The translations under genes and the position numbers were made by a program. From the NCBI GenBank assembly GCA_025354825.1, contig JANXMC010000485.1:1-39386 (forward strand): a stretch of DNA of 39,386 nt, given 5' to 3'. Within the stretch, counting starts at the first letter, position 1. The number at the start of each line of letters is the position of its first letter. Positions 24,476 to 31,806 of this stretch are shown here, in pieces. The notes beneath the pieces were generated by a model. It was not told the DNA's origin. It did no database searches and saw only the letters and a list, made by a program, of their open reading frames with translations. This DNA comes from Myxococcales bacterium (lineage in GTDB: Bacteria; Myxococcota_A; Polyangia; Polyangiales; Polyangiaceae).

Positions 24476-25593
24476 GCGAGCGGATGTTCGATCTGATACG
24501 CAGCCGCAAGGTCATCGTCTGCTGCGGCGCAGGCGGGGTCGGCAAGACGACGACGTCGACGGGCATCGCCCTCGCGGCCGCGCGACTGGGTCGGCGTGTT
24601 CTGGCGCTCACGGTCGATCCGTCGAAGCGCCTCGCCGAAGTGCTCGGGGTGGAGCGAAATCCGAAAAACCCCGTTGCGATGGCGTCCGATCGCATGCAGG
24701 CCGCCGGCATCGTTCCGCCGGGGATCCTCGAAACGTGGATGCTCGACCCCAAGCTCGTGGCCGAACGTGCGGTGGCGCGCCTCGTGAAGGACGAGGGCGA
24801 GATGAGCCGCCTCACGCAGAACCGCATCTACAAGGAAGTGAGCCGGATGGTCGCGGGCATGCAGGAGTACACGGCCATGGAAGCGCTCCACGGCTTCCTC
24901 CGCGATGGGCGCTACGATCTCATCGTCCTCGACACGCCGCCGTCTCGAAACGCCCTCGATTTTCTCGAGGGTCCGGGCAGGCTCGCGCAGTTCATCGACG
25001 GGCGCATCTTTCAGCTTTTTGTGCCCAGCGCAGACGCGGGCCTCTTCCAACAGGGCGCCGCGAAGATCCTCTCGAAGGTCCTCTCGGCCACGTTCGGCGA
25101 AGAGACGCACCACGAGCTGCAAGAGTTCTTCGGCTCCTTCGCGAGCGTCTTCGGCAATCTCAACGAGAGCGCCGGCAGCATGCGCGCGACGCTCAGCGAC
25201 CCCAACGAGGTCGCCTTCGTCCTCGTCAGCTCACCGGCTGCCGAAGCGCTGACGGACGCCTACTTTTTCCGAAAAAAGACGCTCGATATGCACCTGCCGT
25301 TTCGCGGCTTCGTGTTGAACCGCAGCCAGGCCCGGGCCGATCGCCGCATCTGCCCGCCCGAAGAGCGTTTCCTCGGCGCGCCCCCCACGCCCCTGCAGGC
25401 GAGCGCGCTCAAGAAGCTTCAGCGCTTGGCGCAGGTCGAGCTGGCCGAGGTCGATCGCGACAAGGCGCTCCTCGAGCACCTCGGTCGCGATGCCGGCGAA
25501 GGGGCCTTCGCGATCGCGCTCCCGACCGTGCCCGGCGGCGCGAACGATATGGCGTCGCTGCTGCGAATCGCCGACGCACTCGTGGCGTCGTAG
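24472..25593 (+). CDS. ArsA/Get3-family ATPase, second subunit, lacks the signature Lys
   Basis: A 373-residue ATPase with P-loop CCGAGGVGKTTT: P-loop Lys25 is intact, but the position of the deviant-Walker signature lysine is Ala20. Other motifs are LTVDPSKRLAEVLGV, LIVLDTPPSRNALDFLEGPGRLAQFID (switch II region) and a C-terminal helical part with GFVLNRSQA. A helical insertion of about 100 residues (QEYTAMEALHGFL...) lies before switch II, the region that binds clients in Get3. The CGAGGVGKTTT wording matches my memory of mycobacterial Rv3680. Together with the upstream gene it would make a heterodimer in which each subunit lacks one of the two lysines. The cellular role is unknown. Confidence 0.88.
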   Translation: MSERMFDLIRSRKVIVCCGAGGVGKTTTSTGIALAAARLGRRVLALTVDPSKRLAEVLGVERNPKNPVAMASDRMQAAGIVPPGILETWMLDPKLVAERAVARLVKDEGEMSRLTQNRIYKEVSRMVAGMQEYTAMEALHGFLRDGRYDLIVLDTPPSRNALDFLEGPGRLAQFIDGRIFQLFVPSADAGLFQQGAAKILSKVLSATFGEETHHELQEFFGSFASVFGNLNESAGSMRATLSDPNEVAFVLVSSPAAEALTDAYFFRKKTLDMHLPFRGFVLNRSQARADRRICPPEERFLGAPPTPLQASALKKLQRLAQVELAEVDRDKALLEHLGRDAGEGAFAIALPTVPGGANDMASLLRIADALVAS

Positions 25594-25613
25594 CCGCGTT
25601 CTCTTCGGCTACG
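25589..25613. terminator. Symmetric hairpin holding both convergent stop codons
   Basis: CGTAGCCG (25589-25596) and CGGCTACG (25606-25613) form a perfect 8-bp stem with a 9-base loop. The TAG of the ATPase gene lies in the left arm, and the TAG of the convergent YchJ-like gene lies in the right arm. It is placed to act as a bidirectional terminator, although no T-run follows on either side. Confidence 0.55.
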
Positions 25614-26076
25614 CGAAGCTCGCGATCCGCATCGTCTGAAGGTCGCTCGGCTTCGGCGGCGCCGGGCGCGACGTGCCCGAGAGATACCGCCAGCCGACGC
25701 CGTCGTGGGCAAACGTCGAGAGCTCGACGAAGGACAGATTCCTCCCGTTCTCGAAGACCTTCGCCATGAAGAGGACGTGGGAAATGCCCTGGGCATCTGG
25801 CGCTTCGCGATCGAGAATCGTCAGCTCCATGTACTTGTGCGACCGCGCCGAGCGGCGGAGGCTCTCGCGCAAGTCGGCCTCGGGCATCGTCAGGTCGTCG
25901 TGGTCGGCGTGGAGCGTGCGAACGAGGTAATCGATATCCCCCACAGCGAATGCCGAATAGCGCGATCGCATGAGCGACTCGGCATCGGGCGCCTCGGCGA
26001 GCCCCTTGTGAAAGACGCCGCAGCACTCGGCATAGGGTTTCGCTTTGCCGCACGGGCACGGTGAGGAGGGCTTCAT
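25609..26076 (-). CDS. YchJ-like protein (UPF0225) with SEC-C zinc motif
   Basis: The 155-residue protein begins with a SEC-C-type motif, CPCGKAKPYAECCG (Cys7, Cys9, Cys18, Cys19), which binds zinc. The conserved YchJ core follows: ESLMRSRYSAFAVGDIDYLVRTLH and the NTF2-like strands HKYMELTILDREAP, SHVLFMAKVFENG and LSFVELSTFAHDGVGWRYLSG. The biochemical function of the family is not established. ATG 26076 was chosen because the Cys motif begins right after it; the in-frame start at 26118 adds unconserved residues. It is downstream of the PIG-L gene on the same strand, 19 bases away, so the two may be co-transcribed. Confidence 0.9.
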   Translation of the reverse strand: MKPSSPCPCGKAKPYAECCGVFHKGLAEAPDAESLMRSRYSAFAVGDIDYLVRTLHADHDDLTMPEADLRESLRRSARSHKYMELTILDREAPDAQGISHVLFMAKVFENGRNLSFVELSTFAHDGVGWRYLSGTSRPAPPKPSDLQTMRIASFA

Positions 26077-26095
26077 CGTTCGAGACCCCAGAGTC

Positions 26096-27361
26096 TTACG
26101 GCACGGCGTCGACGGCAACGCCTACGAGCGCGCCGTCGCGAAACACCTCGACTTCGACGACCGGTCCATCTTCCGGTTTCGGCGTGATTCGCAGCGCATA
26201 CGCAGGGGGCGCCGCGCCGGACGCGCTCGGCGCTTGGAGCCACGAGCGGAGCTTTCGCGGCGGCTCGCTCGCGTTCGGCGTCGTCCCGGTCGCCGCGCCC
26301 GCTTCGAGGACGAGGCTGCCCTCGTCGGTGAGGCGCAGCGCGTAGCGCCCCGCGGTCATCGCCTTCGTAAGCGGACCGCGCGGCCCATCGAGCTTCTCGG
26401 GATAGAACGGTTCGTCCGCTCGAACGAACGACGCGAGCCAGTCGTGAACCGGATCGGGCCCCGTCTGCGATGGGTACGCGGCAATGGCCCGCATTTTCGT
26501 ATTCTCCATGGGCGAGAGCGCGCGCATCGAAGCGGGCGTCGCGATGCGTTCGCGAGGCACGTAGACATCGCGTGGCGCGGGGAGCGGCGGAAGCGGCGCC
26601 CCCGGCGCAAACGGCTCGGCGGGGCAGGGCTCTACCATCTGCACGCCGTTCGGCCAGCACGGCCCCGCATGCACGACCGCCCGGTGCAGGGTGATCCCCG
26701 CCCGCGTGCTCTCGGGCAGCGTCTCGAGCGCCCGCCGCACGTACGCGTAAGTCGCCGCGTGATCCGGATGCGAGTCGATGGCGTGGGTCACGTAGACGTC
26801 CCGCGGCGACAGCCGCCCGAGGACCGCCACCATGTCGCCGAGGAGCGATGCGTCAGTGTACTCTGCAGGCTTCCCCGTTCGCGCCGTGTGCTCGTCGGCG
26901 CGGGCGGCCCCTCGGTTGCCGTAGGTCACGTTGCTCTTCACGCACGCGCCCGCCGCGTCGCGATGGGGAATCGGCGGCGTGGGGACGGCGCCGAGCTCGC
27001 CCACCCAGCCGTCGGGGTAGCCGAGGAACGTGATCGCGCCTTCGGGCACGCCCAGGACGCCCATCGCCGCGACGGCTTCCCCCTCGCGGACGAAGCCATT
27101 TCGCGCGCACGTGAAGTCGCCGTTCGTGACGATCACGACGGCGACGCGCTTGCCCGCGGCAACGGCGCTCGCCAACACGCCACCGGCGATGAGCGTCTCG
27201 TCGTCCGGGTGGGGCGCGACGACGACGAGGTCGACGGGGCCCGGCGTGTCGTGGTCGGCCGAATGCTTCGCCGAAGGTGGGCACCCGAACGACGTGGCGG
27301 CCAGCACGGCGCCGCAGGCGATGGGCGCGAGGCGAGTCGAGCGCGAGGGTGTCGTCGGCAT
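26096..27361 (-). CDS. PIG-L/LmbE-family deacetylase lipoprotein
   Basis: The 421-residue protein starts with a lipoprotein signal ending at SFGC (Cys27), then a GlcNAc-deacetylase-type (PIG-L/LmbE) domain. The zinc and catalytic motif is PHPDDE (residues 50-55), and the second zinc-binding motif is HPDH in YVTHAIDSHPDHAATY. Between them are VIVTNGDF and LGYPDGWVGELG, typical of the family. The domain closes near MRAIAAYPSQTGPD, and about 100 residues of unassigned beta-rich sequence follow. The enzyme would remove N-acetyl from an amino sugar at the envelope; the substrate is not known. GGAGG lies about 12 bases upstream of ATG 27361. It is divergent from the ECF sigma operon that precedes a polysaccharide-type glycosyltransferase, so a link to surface sugar is possible. 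Confidence 0.9.
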   Translation of the reverse strand: MPTTPSRSTRLAPIACGAVLAATSFGCPPSAKHSADHDTPGPVDLVVVAPHPDDETLIAGGVLASAVAAGKRVAVVIVTNGDFTCARNGFVREGEAVAAMGVLGVPEGAITFLGYPDGWVGELGAVPTPPIPHRDAAGACVKSNVTYGNRGAARADEHTARTGKPAEYTDASLLGDMVAVLGRLSPRDVYVTHAIDSHPDHAATYAYVRRALETLPESTRAGITLHRAVVHAGPCWPNGVQMVEPCPAEPFAPGAPLPPLPAPRDVYVPRERIATPASMRALSPMENTKMRAIAAYPSQTGPDPVHDWLASFVRADEPFYPEKLDGPRGPLTKAMTAGRYALRLTDEGSLVLEAGAATGTTPNASEPPRKLRSWLQAPSASGAAPPAYALRITPKPEDGPVVEVEVFRDGALVGVAVDAVP

Positions 27362-27519
27362 CGCGAGCGTGTACCTCCGCCGCCGGAATGGGTCAAAAGC
27401 CGCGGCATTTGAGCCCGATCGTGGCGAGCCCACGTAGGCCACGCGGCGCCAGTGTCGGGCCGACTCGTCCCCGTATTCAATACTTTCGAAAAGATTCCAA
27501 CTTTCGGTGAGCCGCTCTG

Positions 27520-27541
27520 AGGGTGTGGCGGTACTGACCCT
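27520..27541 (+). promoter_or_regulatory. Leader hairpin with the shared GGTACTGACCCT element (sigma factor gene)
   Basis: AGGGT (27520-27524) can pair with ACCCT (27537-27541). The right half is the 12-mer GGTACTGACCCT (27530-27541), directly followed by the Shine-Dalgarno AAAGGA of the sigma factor gene. The same 12-mer recurs at 30363-30374 before the glycosyltransferase gene. It also contains the small palindrome GGT-ACTG-ACC. Operator or RNA-level control is possible. Confidence 0.45.
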
Positions 27542-27555
27542 AAAGGACGAACGAC

Positions 27556-28173
27556 GTGATGGCCGCCCAGGAGCTCGAACCGATTGCAAGGATAGGCGGC
27601 CCGTCCGACGCCGCCCTTGTCGTCGCCGCGCGTGCGGGCGAGTCGTGGGCCAGCGAGGCGCTCTACCGGCGCCACATCGGAGCAACGCACGGCATCACGC
27701 GAAAGCTCATTGGTCGCGACGTCGACGTCGACGACATTCTTCAAGAGAGCTTCATCGACGCCTTCCAATCTCTCGACCGCCTCGCCGACCCCAACGCCTT
27801 CAAGGCGTGGGTCTCGAGCATCGCGGTGCGAAAAACCTGCAAGCTGCTCCGTCGTCGGCGCCTTCTCTCGCGCCTCGGTCTCCGTCGACCCGACGAGCCG
27901 TTCGATTTGGAGCGGGTGATGTCTCGAACGGTCCCACCCGACGTCGCCGTCGAGCTGCGGGCCGTCTACCGTATTGTCGAAGCGCTCCCTGCAGATGTGC
28001 GGGTGGCCTTTCTCTTGCGGCGGGTCGAGGGGCTGACCCTCGAAGAAGTAGCGGAGCTCACGGGCGCGTCACTCGCCACCGTGAAGCGCCGGGTTGCAAA
28101 GGGGGGCGAGATGCTCGCGACTGCCACGGGGATGACTGGGATGTCTGAAACTGCAGAAGGAGGCGAGGAATGA
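27556..28173 (+). CDS. ECF-family RNA polymerase sigma factor
   Basis: The 205-residue protein has region 2 (GESWASEALYRRHIGATHGITRKLIG, then DVDVDDILQESFIDAFQSLDRL) and region 4 (LPADVRVAFLLRRVEGLTLEEVAELTGASLATVKRRVAKG). The regions are joined by a short linker, as in extracytoplasmic-function sigma factors. Both GTG 27556 and ATG 27559 are possible; AAAGGA eight bases before the GTG favours it. The ATG of the FecR gene overlaps the stop (ATGA), so sigma and anti-sigma are made together. No promoter of the form used by this sigma can be named from the sequence. The 12-bp element shared with the glycosyltransferase leader is a candidate control site. Confidence 0.93.
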   Translation: MMAAQELEPIARIGGPSDAALVVAARAGESWASEALYRRHIGATHGITRKLIGRDVDVDDILQESFIDAFQSLDRLADPNAFKAWVSSIAVRKTCKLLRRRRLLSRLGLRRPDEPFDLERVMSRTVPPDVAVELRAVYRIVEALPADVRVAFLLRRVEGLTLEEVAELTGASLATVKRRVAKGGEMLATATGMTGMSETAEGGEE

Positions 28174-29318
28174 ATCGCTCCACACCTACGAAGCCGCTCG
28201 GCCGCTACCTTCAGACGTCCATCTCGCCCGACCGCATCGACCGCAACTGGGATGCGATCTCGCGGGCCCTTCCGTCGTCGCGTCGCAAGCTCCCGTTCGC
28301 ACCGCTCCTCGCGGCCGCCGCGCTGTGCGCCCTCGCGGCGCTGCTCGTGATCCGCCCCTGGGGGGCCAACAACCCCGCCATCGAGGGGGCGCTCCTACGT
28401 ACCGGTGTCGGCGAAGAGCAAACCGTGGAGCTGGGCGACGGCTCGCGCATCGTCCTCGAGGCGATGACGCAGCTCCGCCTCGTCCGCGCCTCGGCCCGTG
28501 ACGTTCGCCTGCAGCTCGAAAAAGGCGGAATCGATCTCGAAGTGACCCACGTCGACGGCCGCAAATTCACGGTCGCGGCGGGCGGCGTCGAGGTCGGCGT
28601 CGTCGGCACCAAGTTCCACGTGGGGATGGATACGGACGACAACGAAGTCACGGTCACCGTGGTCGAAGGCAAGGTCCTCGTGACCCGCAAGGACGGGAAG
28701 GACGACGCCAAGCCGCGCTATCTCGTGGGCGGCGAATCGTGGACGGCTCCGGCCAACCTGCTCGCCGTAGCGGCGCCTCAAATGCTCAACCCGCCGGCCG
28801 TTCCGTCGGCGAAGGCGCCCGTGGCTCCGAAGACGCCGGCACGCTCCAAGGCGAAGCTCTCGCGCCACTTCCACCAGCTGTTCGACGCGGGCAAATACGG
28901 CGAAGCCTTCGCCGACGTCTCGCCCGATCAGCTCGCGTCGCTCGGCACGCTCGACGCAGACGACCTGTTCCGCCTTGGCGAAGTCGCGCGTCTGAGCAGC
29001 CACCCGCAAGAAGCAGCGCTCGCCTTCGACGCCGTGCGTACCAAGCACCCCGACGACGCGAACGCGGGGCTTGCAGCTTTCCAGCTCGGGCGGCTTCGCC
29101 TCATCGATCTCGACGATCCGGCGGCGGCGAAGGAAGCGCTCGACGACGCGCTTCGCCTCAATCCCGCGGCCTTTTACCGAGAAGACGCGCAGGCGCGGCA
29201 AGTTCAAGCCCTGGACGAGATGGGCGATCGCGACGGCTGCATCGCGGCCCGCGACGCGTACTTGGCCAGTTACCCACAAGGCATTCGTGCGGTAAACATC
29301 GCCAGGAGATGCCGCTGA
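28170..29318 (+). CDS. FecR-domain anti-sigma factor with TPR-like C-terminus
   Basis: The 382-residue protein has about 40 cytoplasmic residues that could hold the sigma factor, one membrane helix (about 43-62, FAPLLAAAALCALAALLVI), then a periplasmic FecR domain. FecR-type strands include EEQTVELGDGSRIVLEAMTQLRL, KFTVAAGGVEVGVVGTKFHV and NEVTVTVVEGKVLVT. A Pro/Ala/Lys linker leads to TPR-like helical repeats at about 230-375 (YGEAFADVSPDQL; EAALAFDAVRTKHPDDANAGLAAFQLGRL; AAKEALDDALRLNPAAFYREDAQARQVQALDEMGD). FecR proteins pass envelope signals to ECF sigma factors. No TonB receptor is present here, so the signal differs from the iron-citrate system. The end overlaps the next gene by 10 bases. 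Confidence 0.9.
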   Translation: MNRSTPTKPLGRYLQTSISPDRIDRNWDAISRALPSSRRKLPFAPLLAAAALCALAALLVIRPWGANNPAIEGALLRTGVGEEQTVELGDGSRIVLEAMTQLRLVRASARDVRLQLEKGGIDLEVTHVDGRKFTVAAGGVEVGVVGTKFHVGMDTDDNEVTVTVVEGKVLVTRKDGKDDAKPRYLVGGESWTAPANLLAVAAPQMLNPPAVPSAKAPVAPKTPARSKAKLSRHFHQLFDAGKYGEAFADVSPDQLASLGTLDADDLFRLGEVARLSSHPQEAALAFDAVRTKHPDDANAGLAAFQLGRLRLIDLDDPAAAKEALDDALRLNPAAFYREDAQARQVQALDEMGDRDGCIAARDAYLASYPQGIRAVNIARRCR

Positions 29319-30343
29319 CCGAACCCGCCCCGCGCACGCTCGTCGCGGGAGTTTTGGGTGCGTTGCTCCTCGCGCGTGCGGCTACGGCCACCGCCGAGGA
29401 GCATCGTTGCGTTCGGGGTGCGCCTGTTCGAATCGACGTCGCGCCGTCCGAGGCCGATCCGGCCCTCGCGCGCCGCGTGATGGAGCAGATGTTTTCGGAG
29501 GTCTCGCCTCCCGAGGACAAAGACTGCGTCGGCGATGGGGCGAACGCGACCGCGCCCGCGAGCACGCTCCACGTGGCGGCGACGGTGACGGTGAGCTGGC
29601 TCGCGCCGCTCAAGGCGCATATCGCCCTCGAGCTTAAGACCGACAAAAAGCCGTACGCGGCGGCTCGCGACGTCGACCTCGAGCCCATCGACGACGAAGG
29701 GCGCCCCCTTGCGCTCGGCATCGCCGCCGCCGAGATGCTCGAAGCGCTCACCGAGCGCGCCGAGGCCGACGCCGTCGAAAAGCCTGTCCTCGCGGCACCA
29801 CCGCCCTCCGTCGTCGTCCACATCGACGATCCAGTGCCCGTCGCGCCAACGCCCCGTGCCACGATGGGGAGCCTCCTCGCGGTGGAGCACTACACAGCTG
29901 GCCTCACGCTCATTGGCCCCGACCTGCGCGCCTCGGCGCCGGTCTCGTCCCACGTCGAAATCGGCGCGCGCGTGGGCATTCGCAGCCCGTCCCTCACGCT
30001 GGTCGAGGCGAGCGAGCTGCGGCTTGCCCCCGTCTACGTCACGGGTCTCGGCGCGCAGGTGGGCTCGGACCAGTCGTCGCCACGCGGCTTCGCGGCGAAG
30101 GCCGCCGTCGATGCGGTCTGGGTCAGCAGCACCCAGCCGGGGTCGAAAAAAGAGGTCGGCGTCGTCGCCCGGGTTGGCATGGGCGCGTGGGAAACTCTCG
30201 CGCCGAGGGTGAAATTCGTTGTCGAAGGGAGCGTTGGCCTGCCCCTTAAGGACGTTGATCTCATTGGCAATTCAGGTGAATCGCACACCGTCGTCGGGGG
30301 TGCCGTGTTCGGCTTCGGGGTAGGAATCGTCGTTTCGTTTTGA
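29309..30343 (+). CDS. Exported protein with possible outer-membrane beta-barrel
   Basis: 344 residues with a cleavable signal (LVAGVLGALLLARAATATA, cleavage before EEH). The first half has a small mixed domain (PVRIDVAPSEADPALARRVMEQMF, then THVA-type strands), followed by a Pro/Val linker (PPPSVVVHIDDPVPVAP). The second half alternates strands with Gly and aromatics (LLAVEHYTAGLTLIGPDLRAS; HVEIGARVGIR; AVFGFGVGIVVSF). It ends in Phe, as outer-membrane barrels do. The family is not recognised. It is the third gene of the sigma-FecR operon, overlapping FecR by 10 bases, with AGGAG almost touching the ATG; coupling to FecR translation is likely. It may be the sensor or target of the sigma circuit. 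Confidence 0.75.
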   Translation: MPLTEPAPRTLVAGVLGALLLARAATATAEEHRCVRGAPVRIDVAPSEADPALARRVMEQMFSEVSPPEDKDCVGDGANATAPASTLHVAATVTVSWLAPLKAHIALELKTDKKPYAAARDVDLEPIDDEGRPLALGIAAAEMLEALTERAEADAVEKPVLAAPPPSVVVHIDDPVPVAPTPRATMGSLLAVEHYTAGLTLIGPDLRASAPVSSHVEIGARVGIRSPSLTLVEASELRLAPVYVTGLGAQVGSDQSSPRGFAAKAAVDAVWVSSTQPGSKKEVGVVARVGMGAWETLAPRVKFVVEGSVGLPLKDVDLIGNSGESHTVVGGAVFGFGVGIVVSF

Positions 30344-30352
30344 GCCGGTCTT

Positions 30353-30393
30353 GGGCCCTGGGGGTACTGACCCTTCGCACCACGCGAGGGCCC
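30353..30393 (+). promoter_or_regulatory. Leader hairpin covering the ribosome binding site of the glycosyltransferase
   Basis: GGGCCCT (30353-30359) pairs perfectly with AGGGCCC (30387-30393). The right arm contains the Shine-Dalgarno GAGGG (30386-30390), seven bases before ATG 30398. The loop carries GGGT-ACTG-ACCC (30362-30373), a second small palindrome that includes the 12-mer shared with the sigma factor leader. If formed in RNA, the outer stem would hide the ribosome binding site. A DNA operator or a terminator of the previous operon are alternatives. Confidence 0.5.
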
Positions 30394-30397
30394 ATAG

Positions 30398-31774
30398 ATG
30401 TCGAATCCGAAACCACCGTATCGCGCTCCTTCAGCTTCCGTTCTGCTCCAGTCGGTCGTCACCCGGCCGTCCCGCGCAGACGTGTTCTGGAAGGCGCTCA
30501 TCGGCGGAGCGTTCCTGCTCATGCTGGGCGTCTGCGTCCACTATCAAAAGCAGCCGATCCAGCTCGATCTCTTCGGCGTTTTCCACCACGTCACGATCGG
30601 CTCGATCCTCTGGTCGACGATCTCGGCGCTGAGCCTCGCGTACGGCGCGACCACGCTCTTCTACGCGCTCAAGTACAAGCCGGTCGCGTCGCCGACGGAC
30701 GCGAACCTCCCGACCTGCACCGTGCTCGTGCCTGCCTACAACGAGGGGCACATGGTTCGCATCGCGCTGCTCTCGGCGCTCGCGAACGACTACCCGCGCG
30801 AGAAGCTGCACATCATCGCCGTCGACGACGGGTCGACGGACGACACGTGGAAGTACATCGACGAGGTCGCCCGCGCGAACCCCGATGTCGTCACGGCCGT
30901 TCGTATGGCGAAGAATGGTGGCAAGCGTGAGGCCCTTCGTGAAGGCTTCCTCCGCGCCCGCGGCGAGGTCGTCGTGACTGTCGATTCGGACTCGAAGCTC
31001 GAGCCCGACGCTCTCCGACAGATCGTCGCGCCGATCGTGAAAGACCGCGACGTCGCCTGCGTCGCCGGCAAGGTCCTCGTGTTGAACCGCTACGACTCGG
31101 TGCTCACGCGCCTTCTCGCCGCGCGCTTCTTCATCACGTTCGACTTCACCCGTGCCGTGCAATCGCGCTTCGGCGCGGTGCTTTGCTGCCCGGGCGCCCT
31201 CACGGCGTACCGCCGCACGGCCGTTCTCGAAGTGCTCGACAAGTGGTCGGCGCAGACGTTCATGGGTTCGCCCTGCACCATCGGCGAAGACCGCGCGCTC
31301 ACCACGTGGCTCCTCCGCGCGGGCTACCGCTCGGTGTACCAGGCGTCGGGTATGGTCCACACCGTCGTCCCCACGACGATCCGCGGCGTCGTCAAGATGC
31401 TGATCCGCTGGGAGCGCGGCAACGTTCGCGAGAACATCGTTCTCCTCCCGCTGCTCTTCACGAAGTGGCGCCCGCGCGACCGCTTCTGGCCCACGTTCGA
31501 AGTCGCTTTCGAGCTCATTCAGTACCCGCTCGGTTATGCGGTCATCGCCATCTCGGCGGCTCGCTTCATCGACAACCCGATGACGTTCCTCCGCGTCGGT
31601 GCAATCACGATGGGCTGCTTCCTCCTCGTGCAATCACTCTGCTGCCTCCGCTCGGAACGGAGCACCGACTTCGTCTACAACATCGGCTTCGGCTTCTTCG
31701 CCCTCATCGGCCTGCAGTGGGTCTTCCCCTACTCGTGCTTCACGATTCGTGACGGCCGCTGGATGACGCGCTAG
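30398..31774 (+). CDS. Processive family 2 glycosyltransferase (hyaluronan-synthase/NodC-like)
   Basis: The 458-residue membrane enzyme has two N-terminal helices (about 28-45 and 65-85) and a GT-A domain. Motifs are VLVPAYNEG, VDDGSTDDTW, VDSDSKLEPD (DxD metal site) and GEDRALT. A C-terminal block of membrane helices follows (about 365-450). These features place it with NodC, HasA and poly-GlcNAc synthases, which polymerise and export sugar chains through the inner membrane. The product-binding Q(Q/R)xRW motif appears as MLIRW followed by ERGNVRE: Arg-Trp is kept but the first Gln is Met. The polymer cannot be named. The gene follows the sigma-FecR-OMP operon after a 54-base leader and precedes a GT-C-like protein. 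Confidence 0.92.
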   Translation: MSNPKPPYRAPSASVLLQSVVTRPSRADVFWKALIGGAFLLMLGVCVHYQKQPIQLDLFGVFHHVTIGSILWSTISALSLAYGATTLFYALKYKPVASPTDANLPTCTVLVPAYNEGHMVRIALLSALANDYPREKLHIIAVDDGSTDDTWKYIDEVARANPDVVTAVRMAKNGGKREALREGFLRARGEVVVTVDSDSKLEPDALRQIVAPIVKDRDVACVAGKVLVLNRYDSVLTRLLAARFFITFDFTRAVQSRFGAVLCCPGALTAYRRTAVLEVLDKWSAQTFMGSPCTIGEDRALTTWLLRAGYRSVYQASGMVHTVVPTTIRGVVKMLIRWERGNVRENIVLLPLLFTKWRPRDRFWPTFEVAFELIQYPLGYAVIAISAARFIDNPMTFLRVGAITMGCFLLVQSLCCLRSERSTDFVYNIGFGFFALIGLQWVFPYSCFTIRDGRWMTR

Positions 31775-31806
31775 CCCGGGCTCTCACGCGTCGCTCGAGT
31801 CGCGGC

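Noticed and set aside
23534-25593. Arsenite efflux system
   Set aside because: There is no ArsB, ArsR or ArsD, and the Cys residues of the ArsA metal site are not evident; the proteins resemble the Get3-like pairs of mycobacteria instead.
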